Assembly: GCA_903859115.1 (NCBI GenBank)
Contig: CAIOLH010000066.1
Location: forward strand, 1 to 8,258
From: an uncultured Opitutia bacterium
Lineage (GTDB): Bacteria > Verrucomicrobiota > Verrucomicrobiae > Opitutales > UBA953
Direction: 5' to 3'
Length of the DNA: 8,258 nucleotides
Position numbers and translations under genes: made by a program. Shown piece by piece: positions 1 to 6,547 of the stretch; the stretch's first letter is position 1; each line of letters starts with the position of its first letter. The notes under the pieces are model-generated. The model was not told where the DNA came from. It searched no databases and was given only the letters and a program-made list of their open reading frames with translations.

Positions 1-1227
1 ATCTAAGTCAGAACCGAACTGAGCGAAGGCAGCGAGTTCGCGATACTGAGCGAGTTCGCCTTTCACTTTACCTGCTACTTGTTTAAAGGCTTTGATCTGT
101 GCAGCAGATCCTACGCGCGAAACTGAGAGACCCACGGAAACTGCGGGACGGATACCTTGATTAAATAAATCGGTCTGTAAGAAAATCTGACCATCAGTAA
201 TCGAAATCACGTTCGTCGGAATGTACGCCGAAACGTCACCCGCTTGAGTTTCAATAATTGGGAGAGCGGTGAGTGAGCCCTTACCATTTAAGCGAGCAGA
301 ACGTTCGAGGAGACGGGAGTGTAAATAGAACACGTCACCAGGATAAGCTTCACGACCGGAAGGACGTTTTAAGATTAAGGAAATTTGGCGGTAGGCAGCA
401 GCGTGTTTAGATAAGTCATCATAAACAATGAGTGCGTCTTGTCCATTTTCCATGAACCATTCGCCAATCGCCGTTCCAGAGAAAGGAGCGAACAGTTGGT
501 TCGCAGCGTTGTCAGCAGCAGGAGCAGCAACCACACAGCAATACTCCATCGCACCCGCTTTTTCTAAAATGCCCACAGTACGTGCGATTGAGGAATTCTT
601 TTGTCCGATAGCGACGTAGATAGAAAATACCGGACGGAATTTTGCATCACCTGAAGCGAGACCTACGCGATTAGCGTTCGCTTGATTAATAATAGTATCA
701 ATCGCGATGGTGGTCTTACCAGTAGCACGGTCACCAATGATTAATTCGCGCTGACCACGGCCTACAGGGATCATCGCATCGATAGCCATGATACCTGTTT
801 GCATAGGTTGATCGACCGACTTGCGAGGAGTGATACCAGGAGCAATTTTTTCTACAGGGTAACGCTCGGTGCTTTGGATAGGACCTTTGCCGTCGATCGG
901 ATTACCAAGCGCATCAACGACGCGACCCAATAAACCTTTACCCACTGGAACAGAAAGCAGACGGCCGGTAGTCTTGGCTTCCATGCCTTCTTTGAGGCCA
1001 GAGATGTCACCCATGATCACGCAACCCACAGTATCTTCGGCGAGATTGAGCGCGACGCCTTGAAGACCTCCGGGAAGTTCAATCATTTCATTCATCATGA
1101 CTCCCGACAATCCGTCGATGGAGGCAACACCGTCGGCGAGGGTCACGATAGTACCCACGTTGGCTTTGCCCGCACGGGTGTCGAGGCCAGCGATGGCTTT
1201 TTGAATTTGGTCAATTACGTTGCTCAT
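1..1227 (-). CDS. atpA: F1 ATP synthase subunit alpha (5' part; C-terminus beyond the window)
   Basis: Non-catalytic nucleotide-binding subunit of the F1 head; alternates with beta in the alpha3beta3 hexamer on the cytoplasmic side. The 409 codons present cover the N-terminal helix (about 2-16), the beta-barrel (24-92), and most of the nucleotide-binding domain: a P-loop GDRATGKTT at 165-173 with Lys171 and Thr172, the VYDDLSKHA strand (Walker B region) near 268, [21 protein letters not shown] near 289-309, and [10 protein letters not shown] near 368 that holds the arginine finger. About 100 C-terminal residues are missing because the window ends. The P-loop has Ala168 where the family normally has Gln (GDRQTGKT). 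The N-terminus is about four residues shorter than in E. coli but keeps the amphipathic helix that docks to delta. The ATG at 1227 is chosen because it gives the family start; no Shine-Dalgarno precedes it. It follows atpH by 24 bases, last atp gene visible here. Confidence 0.97.
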   Translation of the reverse strand, partial: MSNVIDQIQKAIAGLDTRAGKANVGTIVTLADGVASIDGLSGVMMNEMIELPGGLQGVALNLAEDTVGCVIMGDISGLKEGMEAKTTGRLLSVPVGKGLLGRVVDALGNPIDGKGPIQSTERYPVEKIAPGITPRKSVDQPMQTGIMAIDAMIPVGRGQRELIIGDRATGKTTIAIDTIINQANANRVGLASGDAKFRPVFSIYVAIGQKNSSIARTVGILEKAGAMEYCCVVAAPAADNAANQLFAPFSGTAIGEWFMENGQDALIVYDDLSKHAAAYRQISLILKRPSGREAYPGDVFYLHSRLLERSARLNGKGSLTALPIIETQAGDVSAYIPTNVISITDGQIFLQTDLFNQGIRPAVSVGLSVSRVGSAAQIKAFKQVAGKVKGELAQYRELAAFAQFGSDLD

Positions 1228-1251
1228 GTTTTTATATAAATGGTTTTAGTT

Positions 1252-1647
1252 TTAGGAAAGTGATTTGGTTAAATTGCTCAGGCGATGGGCGGCGGTTAAA
1301 TCAATAACATCGTCGCCTACTCTGACGCGGAAGCCGGCCAAGAGTGCATCGTTACGACGAGCAACTGGCACAACTGTACGAGAAAGTGATTTGGAAAAAT
1401 GGGCCGCTATATTTGAAGCTTCACCCGCTGAAAGAGGGCCCGCGTGTTCAATCAAAGCTTCACCACGCGCAATCTCTTTACGTACGCTTGCTAAATAAGC
1501 ACGGAGCAAAGGACGTAAGGTGTAAGCGGGGCGAGATTTTTTGAGTGAGCTTAACACCGCTTCTACGCGCTCAGCAGAAACTACACCCGACTCCAATGAG
1601 AGAGATAAGAGTTTTTTGGCTTCTACTTTAACTGAGCGAGAGGACAT
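1252..1647 (-). CDS. atpH: F1 ATP synthase subunit delta (OSCP family), short form
   Basis: Delta ties the top of the F1 head to the peripheral b stalk. The C-terminal half is recognisable: VRKEIARGEALIEHAGPLS (about 55-73), then a helix, and the terminal LLAGFRVRVGDDVID strand pair near 102-116 with a closing helix, as in OSCP proteins. The product is only 131 aa against the usual 170-185. The shortage is in the N-terminal six-helix domain, of which only about 55 residues remain (the AKKLLSLSLESG helix at 10-21 and two more helices). It is not a mis-called start: the frame is closed upstream by the atpF stop codon, which is in the same frame six bases before this ATG. No Shine-Dalgarno is present, so translation probably depends on coupling to atpF. 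Position between atpF and atpA confirms the identity. Confidence 0.88.
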   Translation of the reverse strand: MSSRSVKVEAKKLLSLSLESGVVSAERVEAVLSSLKKSRPAYTLRPLLRAYLASVRKEIARGEALIEHAGPLSAGEASNIAAHFSKSLSRTVVPVARRNDALLAGFRVRVGDDVIDLTAAHRLSNLTKSLS

Positions 1648-1653
1648 TTGAAA

Positions 1654-2262
1654 TTATTTGGAAGAGAGTTGTTTTACGGCCGCTTCGTTAAGACGAGTGC
1701 GTTGAGCATCGTCTAAATTCTGTTCTAAAACTTTCGCTGCTGTTTCGACGACTAAACGGGAAACTTCGTCACGAACTTCGTTAAGCATTTGGCGGCGATC
1801 AGCCTCGAGAGATTCTTTTCCTTTGCGTGTGATTTCAGCAACCGCTGCAACGGCTTCACCTTTAGCAGCTTCGATGGTTTGCTTAGCACTGTTACGCGCT
1901 TCGTTTAAAATTGTAGCAGCTTCATCAGAAGCTTTTTGTAATTCCGCGTGAGCAGTCTTTTTGGCATCAGCCAATTTTTGCTCAGCTTGAGCACGGTCAG
2001 CTTGTAATTGTTCGGCTTGGCGAATGCGTTCTTCTAACTGTCCGAGTGCTGGCTTGATCGCAAATTTGTAGAGAACGAAAGCGAGAATAGAAAAATTAAC
2101 CAACTGGGCAATTAAGTGAGGTGCATCGACACCGAAATTACCGAAAAGTTTAATGATGCCTTCTAAAGGTCCTTGAGCTTCTGCGGCGCCATGAGCGACA
2201 GGAGTGGCGGTGTGGGCGGCTGGAGTTTCCGCAGTGTTGAGTAGAAGTGAGAAGATTTTCAT
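1654..2262 (-). CDS. atpF: F0 ATP synthase subunit b
   Basis: Peripheral stalk subunit anchoring F1-delta to the membrane a subunit. One membrane segment lies at about 49-69 (LIAQLVNFSILAFVLYKFAI), followed by KPAL and a long charged, alanine-rich helix (about 75-180) typical of the right-handed coiled coil of the b dimer. At 202 aa it is longer than the usual 156-175. The excess is an N-terminal stretch of about 45 residues rich in Ala, Thr, Pro and His before the membrane segment, with a weakly signal-like start MKIFSLLL. The extension looks like that of AtpF in Verrucomicrobia and Bacteroidetes relatives, as far as I recall. Only one b gene is seen, so a b homodimer is expected. The ATG follows an AT-rich leader with no Shine-Dalgarno. 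It lies 75 bases after atpE and 6 bases before atpH. Confidence 0.95.
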   Translation of the reverse strand: MKIFSLLLNTAETPAAHTATPVAHGAAEAQGPLEGIIKLFGNFGVDAPHLIAQLVNFSILAFVLYKFAIKPALGQLEERIRQAEQLQADRAQAEQKLADAKKTAHAELQKASDEAATILNEARNSAKQTIEAAKGEAVAAVAEITRKGKESLEADRRQMLNEVRDEVSRLVVETAAKVLEQNLDDAQRTRLNEAAVKQLSSK

Positions 2263-2271
2263 GACTTAAAT

Positions 2272-2300
2272 TTTATAAAATAGGATGCGCTGGAGGTGAA
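2272..2300 (-). promoter_or_regulatory. Possible internal promoter in front of atpF
   Basis: On the minus strand TTCACC (2295-2300) and TATAAA (2272-2277) are separated by 17 bases, a spacing that fits a sigma-70 type promoter. Transcription would begin only a few bases before the atpF ATG, giving an almost leaderless message. The hexamer lies inside a perfect 12-base palindrome ATTTTATAAAAT (2270-2281). AT-rich leaders precede most genes here, so a chance match is quite possible. Confidence 0.2.
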
Positions 2301-2304
2301 CAGC

Positions 2305-2324
2305 GTGGCCCCTTGCGGGGCCAC
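2305..2324 (-). promoter_or_regulatory. GC-rich stem-loop between atpE and atpF
   Basis: A perfect 8-base-pair inverted repeat, GTGGCCCC and GGGGCCAC, encloses a four-base loop (TTGC on the plus strand, GCAA on the transcript, a GNRA-type tetraloop). It sits 13 bases past the atpE stop codon. No run of T follows on the transcribed strand, so it is unlikely to be a full intrinsic terminator. The stem with a stable GNRA loop suggests protection of the upstream atpB-atpE message from 3' exonucleases, or a processing or partial attenuation site that lowers expression of the genes after atpE. The structure is seen; its role is inferred. Confidence 0.75.
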
Positions 2325-2337
2325 ACCGTCAATCCGT

Positions 2338-2541
2338 TTACTTCGCGAGGAAGATTGCGTAGAACGCAACAGCTTCAGCGAGAGCCATGCCCAGAATAGA
2401 CTGAACGAGGATCTTACCAGAAGCTTCAGGATTACGACCTACGGACTCGACGGCTTTAGCGCCAACGAGACCTACACCGATAGCGGCAGCGAAGCAGCCA
2501 ACAGCGGCAGGAAGTGAACCAGTGATTTCAGCGATGATCAT
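2338..2541 (-). CDS. atpE: F0 ATP synthase subunit c (proteolipid ring)
   Basis: Forms the rotating membrane ring that carries ions past subunit a. The 67-aa product is two hydrophobic helices joined by the polar loop GRNPEA (35-40). Helix 1 has the small-residue packing AAAIGVGLVG (18-27). Helix 2 has the ion-binding Glu56 in GMALAEAVAFY. Helix 1 lacks the Gln, and the residue after Glu56 is Ala rather than Ser/Thr, so the Na+ signature is absent and proton coupling is expected. I start it at the ATG at 2541 because it gives the usual family N-terminus. The frame stays open to another ATG at 2604, which would add 21 residues rich in Lys, and that ATG has a weak AAGG eight bases upstream. A lysine-rich head is atypical of this family. 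The gene has its own A-rich leader and a stem-loop behind it. Confidence 0.93.
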   Translation of the reverse strand: MIIAEITGSLPAAVGCFAAAIGVGLVGAKAVESVGRNPEASGKILVQSILGMALAEAVAFYAIFLAK

Positions 2542-2573
2542 ATTTTGTTTTGTTTTTTTGGTTTTTTTCTTAA
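2542..2573 (-). promoter_or_regulatory. A-rich unstructured leader of atpE
   Basis: On the transcript the 30 bases before the atpE ATG are almost all A, with two runs of seven A (from 2553-2559 and 2562-2568) and no G-rich ribosome site. Such leaders are open and favour S1-type or Shine-Dalgarno-free ribosome entry. As the c subunit is needed in about ten copies per complex, a translation enhancer is a reasonable reading, comparable in position (not in sequence) to the E. coli atpE enhancer. The same bases could instead encode a Lys-rich N-terminal extension if translation begins at 2604. Confidence 0.45.
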
Positions 2574-2621
2574 CGCACCGCTTGGGGAAGTCCCAGCAAG
2601 TCATACGCCTTGAAAGTAAAG

Positions 2622-3509
2622 TTAGTGAGCGTGATGTTCGTCGGCGTGGCCGCCTTCGTGATTACAGATGAGGCCGATATAAACGGCTGATAATAGGGTG
2701 AAGACGAATGCCTGGATGAGACCTACTAAAACTTCTAATAATCCAGCAAGAGCAGGCACAACGTAAGGGGCGAGTCCACCGAGTGAATGGATTAAATTTT
2801 CTCCACCGAAGACATTTCCGTAGAGTCGGAAGGAAAGAGAAATTAAACGGAAGGCGATGGAAACTAATTCAATGCCGCCTACACCAAGGAAAATGAAACT
2901 TAACAGAATCCACATCGGGAAACCGATTTCTTTTTTATCAGCTTTGTTTCCAAACAAATCAAAAATCAAAACTTTTAATCCAGCGTAACGTAACACGAAG
3001 TAAGTCCACGCTAGGAATGAAATCACGCTCAGCGCCAAGGTGGTATTTAAATCTGAAGTGGCTGGACGAATCGCATCAACCCAATGTGTACCCTGTTGAT
3101 ATTTGAGCGTACCCACTCCTGGAAGTAATCCACTCCAATTCATTAAAAGAATGAATACGAAAAATCCGCAGAGGGTTGGAAAAACTTTTCCGATCATGTT
3201 TTTGCCAACAATCGGCTCTAAGGTGTCGCGTAGTCCTGACGCCATATTTTCTACTAATGCTTGACCGTGTGATGGAATAATTCCCGGAGTTCCGACTAAG
3301 ACGCGTACGGCTACAATAATGATTACTGCCAAAATCCAGGTGGTGAGAATTGAATTAGTTACTCCAAATTCTCCAATGGAAAATAATGTCTCAGCTCGCT
3401 GACTAACCCCACCCTCATTCGCAAAAACGAAGGCTGGTGAAAATAAGGCAGCTATTAAATAAAAGGGGCGCATTAGGCGGAAGGAAGGTTTGAATGTTTG
3501 CAGGGGCAT
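2622..3509 (-). CDS. atpB: F0 ATP synthase subunit a
   Basis: Membrane stator subunit that forms the two half-channels for protons next to the c ring. The essential arginine is Arg228 in SLSFRLYGNVFGGE, followed by a final hydrophobic hairpin (about 250-282). Other membrane segments lie near 55-72, 108-130, 157-173 and 198-218. The N-terminus contains a signal-like hydrophobic stretch (LIAALFSPAFVFA, 18-30) with a plausible cleavage after Ala30. This is common in AtpB of Bacteroidetes and Verrucomicrobia. The tail is rich in histidine (five His in the last 12 residues). At 295 aa it is somewhat longer than the E. coli protein (271). The start at 3509 and one at 3473 (MRPFYLIAALF, directly the signal-like stretch) are both possible, and neither has a Shine-Dalgarno. 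It is the first atp gene; no atpI lies before it. Confidence 0.95.
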   Translation of the reverse strand: MPLQTFKPSFRLMRPFYLIAALFSPAFVFANEGGVSQRAETLFSIGEFGVTNSILTTWILAVIIIVAVRVLVGTPGIIPSHGQALVENMASGLRDTLEPIVGKNMIGKVFPTLCGFFVFILLMNWSGLLPGVGTLKYQQGTHWVDAIRPATSDLNTTLALSVISFLAWTYFVLRYAGLKVLIFDLFGNKADKKEIGFPMWILLSFIFLGVGGIELVSIAFRLISLSFRLYGNVFGGENLIHSLGGLAPYVVPALAGLLEVLVGLIQAFVFTLLSAVYIGLICNHEGGHADEHHAH

Positions 3510-3546
3510 AGGTCAACACTTGGCGAAAAAGATTTCTTATCGTAAG

Positions 3547-3564
3547 CCCTCCGCCCCCCACCCC
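3547..3564 (-). promoter_or_regulatory. G-rich tract in the pdxH-atpB spacer
   Basis: The minus strand holds an 18-base purine-rich run with blocks of four, six, two and three G, interrupted by only T, C and A, 38 bases before the atpB ATG at 3509. It is just short of the classical four-times-G3 quadruplex rule (three G3+ blocks and one GG), so a two-layer or bulged quadruplex is possible. The rest of the 80-base gap is AT-rich, and no clear promoter or terminator was found there. Function is unknown. Confidence 0.35.
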
Positions 3565-3589
3565 ATTAATTTATCTAATTTGAGCCCAA

Positions 3590-4225
3590 CTAGGGGGAGA
3601 GGCGCGATATTACCCAATTCCCCTGCGATTTAGTGTAAATAAAGCGATCATGGAGCCTATTTAAGCGGCCCTGCCAAAACTCAAAAGTCTCAGGAATTAG
3701 GATAAAACCGCCCCAATGTGGGGGCCTGGGAACCTGGCCTTCCGGGTATTTCTTCCTAAATTCCTCTAATAAGTGCTCTAATTGCATCCGATCGGGGATG
3801 GTCTCACTTTGCTCGGAAACCCAGGCACCGAGCTGACTCCCATAAGGCCGACGGGTAAAATAGGCATTAGACTCTTGCTCGGAAGTCTTTATCACTGAAC
3901 CACTTATGTGAATTTGACGCTCTAAAGCAAACCAAGGAAACAGGAGTGAAGCCCGTGGGTCTTTGGCCAAATTACGCCCCTTGGTGCTATTATAATTAGT
4001 ATAGAATGCCAACCCCCGCTCATCCGCGGACTTTAATAGTACGGTCCGTGAAAGCGGCGAACCGCCTTCTTTGACCGTAGATAAAACCATGGCGTTAGGT
4101 TCGGTGATTCCGGACGACTTAGCTTGATCGAACCAAACCTTAAACTGAGCCATAGGAGAATCCAAGAGCTCATCACGGCTCAGGCCGTGCGTGGCGTATT
4201 CTTTTCTTAATTCCGATAGGTCCAT
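3590..4225 (-). CDS. pdxH: Pyridoxamine/pyridoxine 5'-phosphate oxidase
   Basis: FMN-dependent cytosolic enzyme that oxidises pyridoxine or pyridoxamine 5'-phosphate to pyridoxal 5'-phosphate, the last step of vitamin B6 synthesis and salvage. The 211-aa protein matches the family along its length: the N-terminal substrate segment LRKEY (6-10), the FMN-binding region SRTVLLK (59-65) and FYTNYNSTKGR (74-84), LLFPWFALERQ (94-104), GAWVSEQS (133-140), and the C-terminal signature FEFWQGRLNRLHDRF (181-195). The frame is open to a GTG at 4282, which would add 19 residues. I prefer the ATG at 4225 because it puts the protein start where E. coli PdxH begins. There is no Shine-Dalgarno at either. TTGCCC and TATTTT 16 bases apart just upstream could be a promoter but are weak. 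The gene is on the same strand as the atp genes, 80 bases before atpB, and may be co-transcribed. Confidence 0.95.
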   Translation of the reverse strand: MDLSELRKEYATHGLSRDELLDSPMAQFKVWFDQAKSSGITEPNAMVLSTVKEGGSPLSRTVLLKSADERGLAFYTNYNSTKGRNLAKDPRASLLFPWFALERQIHISGSVIKTSEQESNAYFTRRPYGSQLGAWVSEQSETIPDRMQLEHLLEEFRKKYPEGQVPRPPHWGGFILIPETFEFWQGRLNRLHDRFIYTKSQGNWVISRLSP

Positions 4226-4310
4226 GAATTCAAAATAGTGAAGTCGGTGGATTGGGCAAGCGTTAGCCTTCCCTCTCGCCACCTAATTAAGATTTATCAC
4301 CCTATCCAAC

Positions 4311-5048
4311 GTGAATCTCGTTCTGATTAATAAAGAAGAGTCTATCCATGGTATCCCCATTGAAGACCCGCGCGCCATTCACTTAACCCAAACGGTCGGA
4401 CTTCAAGCAGGTAAAACTTTCTTCGTTGGAATAAAAAACGAGTTACGCGGTTTAGCCACCATCCGAGAAGTGAGTCAGCAACTTATCTTTGCGGTCGATT
4501 GGGAAAAAGGGAAACAAGCGCGACTTCCGTTGGAGTTACTCGTGGGTCTCCCTCGACCACAAACCGCCAAAAAAATATTATACGACGCAGCGAGCTTGGG
4601 TATTCATAGAATTATATTTTTTGTTTCTGAAAAAGGTGACCCTGGATATCTATCGAGCTCACTTTGGAAAAACAATGAATGGGAAGATTTTGTTTTACGG
4701 GGCACTGAACAGGCCTGCTCCTGTCAGACTCCCGAAGTTATTCACGTCTCCTCGATTGAAGAAGGTATAAAATTATTACATCCAAAGTCATGGCGAGTGT
4801 GCCTCGATCCCTATACCGCAAAGGAGCCCCTAAAAACTATTAATGGTAAGTTTTCTTTCGGAACGCTAGCGATTGGGTCAGAGCGCGGGTGGTCCGACTC
4901 CGAACGAGCCGTTTTAAAAATCAATGGATTTAACTTTTATCACCTCGGCGATCGCATCCTTAGAGTTGAAACCGCTTGTACCGCCGGAAGTGTTTTAATG
5001 CTCTCAGAATTAAATGCGTGGCAGCCGCATCGCAGTTTAATTGAGTAA
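4311..5048 (+). CDS. rsmE: 16S rRNA m3U1498 methyltransferase
   Basis: SPOUT-class enzyme that methylates N3 of U1498 in helix 44 of 16S rRNA with S-adenosylmethionine. The 245-aa protein has the N-terminal PUA-like domain (about 1-70; RAIHLTQTVGLQAG near 21) and a trefoil-knot C-terminal domain: GLPRPQTAKKILYDAASLGI (79-98), LAIGSERGWSDSE (187-199) and LGDRILRVETA (212-222). The usual IGPE knot motif reads IGSE here, a proline-to-serine change. ERGW in place of EGGF is common in part of the family. It begins with GTG, giving MNLVLI, the usual start of this subgroup; no Shine-Dalgarno is seen. It is divergent from pdxH (85-base gap) and its stop codon abuts the rsmD stop on the other strand with no base between. 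Confidence 0.92.
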   Translation: MNLVLINKEESIHGIPIEDPRAIHLTQTVGLQAGKTFFVGIKNELRGLATIREVSQQLIFAVDWEKGKQARLPLELLVGLPRPQTAKKILYDAASLGIHRIIFFVSEKGDPGYLSSSLWKNNEWEDFVLRGTEQACSCQTPEVIHVSSIEEGIKLLHPKSWRVCLDPYTAKEPLKTINGKFSFGTLAIGSERGWSDSERAVLKINGFNFYHLGDRILRVETACTAGSVLMLSELNAWQPHRSLIE

Positions 5049-5612
5049 TTATTCTACGCGGACTAAAATGGACGCGGCAGGTTGTCCTTTTCCTTTTCCA
5101 ATTATTTTCTTTAATTTCCATCCGCTGGGTACAGGAATATCAAAACCTCCTGGGGCTTCTAAAATAACCCTGGCGTCAATGGATAGCTGAGCGCTGTCGA
5201 CCGCATTTTGAGCAATTTCTACAGCTCTCGATTCCCATAATTCCCAAGGTGGGTCAGCAAAAACGATATCATATTTTTCTTCTGTTTTTATGGGCTTCGT
5301 CGCATCACCGGTAATGATATTCAATGGAAGTGCCGGAAGTTTCATCGACTTCGCAACGGCTTGTGCATTGGCAGCTAAATCACTACCGGCGTGAAGATCC
5401 ACACAGGTTGCTGACCTTGCCCCACGACTCAGGGACTCGAGAGCATAAGCTCCTGTTCCAGCAAATAAATCTAACACGGTAGCACTTGGAATAAATGCGG
5501 CCAATGAACTGAACACGGCTTCACGAATGTAGTCGGTAGCGGGACGGACTCCGCCCTTAGAAGGAACGCGCAATTGAATGCCGCGTGCGATGCCACCCGT
5601 GATACGCATCAT
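5049..5612 (-). CDS. rsmD: 16S rRNA m2G966 methyltransferase, RsmD family
   Basis: Rossmann-fold enzyme that methylates N2 of G966 in 16S rRNA during 30S assembly. The 187-aa protein shows the RsmD start MRITGGIARG (2-11), the conserved RPATDYIREAVFSSL (23-37), the SAM motif I VLDLFAGTGAYALESLSRGA (46-65), the acidic end of strand 2 near VDLH (71-74), GDAT (102-105) and the catalytic motif IV FADPPW (118-123, in place of DPPY/DPPF). Two start codons lie in tandem (ATG ATG); the second would give the plain family start MRIT. It lies 27 bases downstream of mutM on the same strand, probably one transcription unit. It is convergent with rsmE, whose stop codon it touches. Confidence 0.93.
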   Translation of the reverse strand: MMRITGGIARGIQLRVPSKGGVRPATDYIREAVFSSLAAFIPSATVLDLFAGTGAYALESLSRGARSATCVDLHAGSDLAANAQAVAKSMKLPALPLNIITGDATKPIKTEEKYDIVFADPPWELWESRAVEIAQNAVDSAQLSIDARVILEAPGGFDIPVPSGWKLKKIIGKGKGQPAASILVRVE

Positions 5613-5639
5613 TTAAAAATCTCTTATCGTGGAAGAAGG

Positions 5640-6455
5640 TCAACGGAGTTCCGCTCCTAATTTTTGTCGGGTGGGCGACCAACAACTCGTACGACCGCCA
5701 ATCGTCTTTCTTTCTAATAAAATTTTTGTTTTTGGACAGCGGCCGCCCTTTTTCCATCGATGATTAAATAGCCAACTATCAGGAGGGTCGGACCAATCTT
5801 TTCCAATCACCCTGTAAGCGTCGCGGCAAACTTCGCAGAGTGTTTTGAATAATAGTTTAATGGATTTCGGACCAAACTTCCCTGCTTGCGCAGCAGGATG
5901 GAAACCCGCACGCCATAAAATTTCGTCTGCCATCCAATTACCAATTCCTGGAAATCTCTCCTGCATTAATAAAACAGCTTTGATCGGACTTCTTTTTCTA
6001 CGCTTTAAAAAACTGGCAACTTCTTTTTCGGTAAATTCTTTTGAGAGAATGGCGGGCGAAATTTTTGCCCACCACGGTGGAACGCCTTCGCCTTGAAAAA
6101 ATTGTACCCGGCCGAATTGTCGTGGGTCATTAAATACTAGTTGCTTACCAGATGACATTTTTAAAATCAGCTGGTCGTGTTTAATGGGTGGTTGATTTTT
6201 AGGGCGACACTCCATGCGCCCAGTCATCCCTAAGTGAATTCCTATCCAAATATTTTTATTAAAAAGAAAAACCATCTGTTTGGCGGCGGCTGCTGAACTA
6301 TTGAGGCGGCTGTGCTGGAGGAGTTGTTTGAACGCATCGATTTTCTCACCCCTAAACACTCGGGCTTTTTTATTAATACTTATTTCCTTAACGGTCTGAC
6401 CCATGCCGGGATTCCATTGCTTTCTAAAATATTCAACTTCCGCGAGCTCGGGCAT
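5640..6455 (-). CDS. mutM: Fpg/Nei-family DNA glycosylase with degenerate zinc finger
   Basis: Bifunctional glycosylase/AP lyase family that removes oxidised purines such as 8-oxoguanine. The start MPELAEVE gives the catalytic N-terminal Pro2 and Glu3 (Ala5 replaces the usual Pro5). Lys59 (AAAKQM), HLGMTGRM (74-81, with the intercalating Met77), FNDPRQFG (108-115, Arg112 and Phe114) and the helix-two-turn-helix GIGNWMADEIL (170-180, Asn173) are all in place. The C-terminal finger keeps GGR (253-255), with the Arg that holds the lesion strand, but only one of the four zinc cysteines is in place (Cys240). The second reads Thr, and the C-terminal pair is replaced within WSPTRQ. Cys258 is out of register. 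This resembles the zincless fingers of NEIL1 and plant FPG. Length (271 aa) is normal. It is followed by rsmD and is divergent from a Nudix gene. It could act on substrates other than 8-oxoguanine. Confidence 0.88.
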   Translation of the reverse strand: MPELAEVEYFRKQWNPGMGQTVKEISINKKARVFRGEKIDAFKQLLQHSRLNSSAAAAKQMVFLFNKNIWIGIHLGMTGRMECRPKNQPPIKHDQLILKMSSGKQLVFNDPRQFGRVQFFQGEGVPPWWAKISPAILSKEFTEKEVASFLKRRKRSPIKAVLLMQERFPGIGNWMADEILWRAGFHPAAQAGKFGPKSIKLLFKTLCEVCRDAYRVIGKDWSDPPDSWLFNHRWKKGGRCPKTKILLERKTIGGRTSCWSPTRQKLGAELR

Positions 6456-6468
6456 GGTCTTTATTTAA

Positions 6469-6498
6469 ATTTTAAATCTCTTGATGCAACCTTATCAA
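6469..6498 (-). promoter_or_regulatory. Possible mutM promoter
   Basis: In the 92-base gap shared with the divergent Nudix gene, the minus strand has TTGATA (6493-6498) and TAAAAT (6469-6474) 18 bases apart, each one or two mismatches from the sigma-70 consensus. Transcription would start about seven bases before the mutM ATG. The whole gap is AT-rich, so the match is suggestive only. No equally good pair was found for the plus-strand gene. Confidence 0.3.
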
Positions 6499-6547
6499 TT
6501 TTAACTCTTTTTGTTGTTAAACTTTAATTTCTAATCAGGGTATTATT

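Noticed and set aside
2305..2324. Intrinsic terminator after atpE
   Set aside because: The stem is strong but no T-run follows on the transcribed strand, and the operon continues into atpF.
2296..2517. Plus-strand 73-codon open frame opposite atpE
   Set aside because: It lies antisense to the well-supported c-subunit gene and its product has no recognisable feature.
2338..2541. Sodium-coupled c ring
   Set aside because: Helix 1 has no Gln at the Na+ ligand position and Ala follows Glu56 instead of Ser or Thr.
3510..3589. A missed atpI gene between pdxH and atpB
   Set aside because: The gap is only 80 bases, too short for atpI, and holds no open frame of note.
4226..4282. N-terminal extension of PdxH from a GTG at 4282
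   Set aside because: The 19 extra residues have no match to the family start, whereas the ATG at 4225 begins where known PdxH proteins begin.
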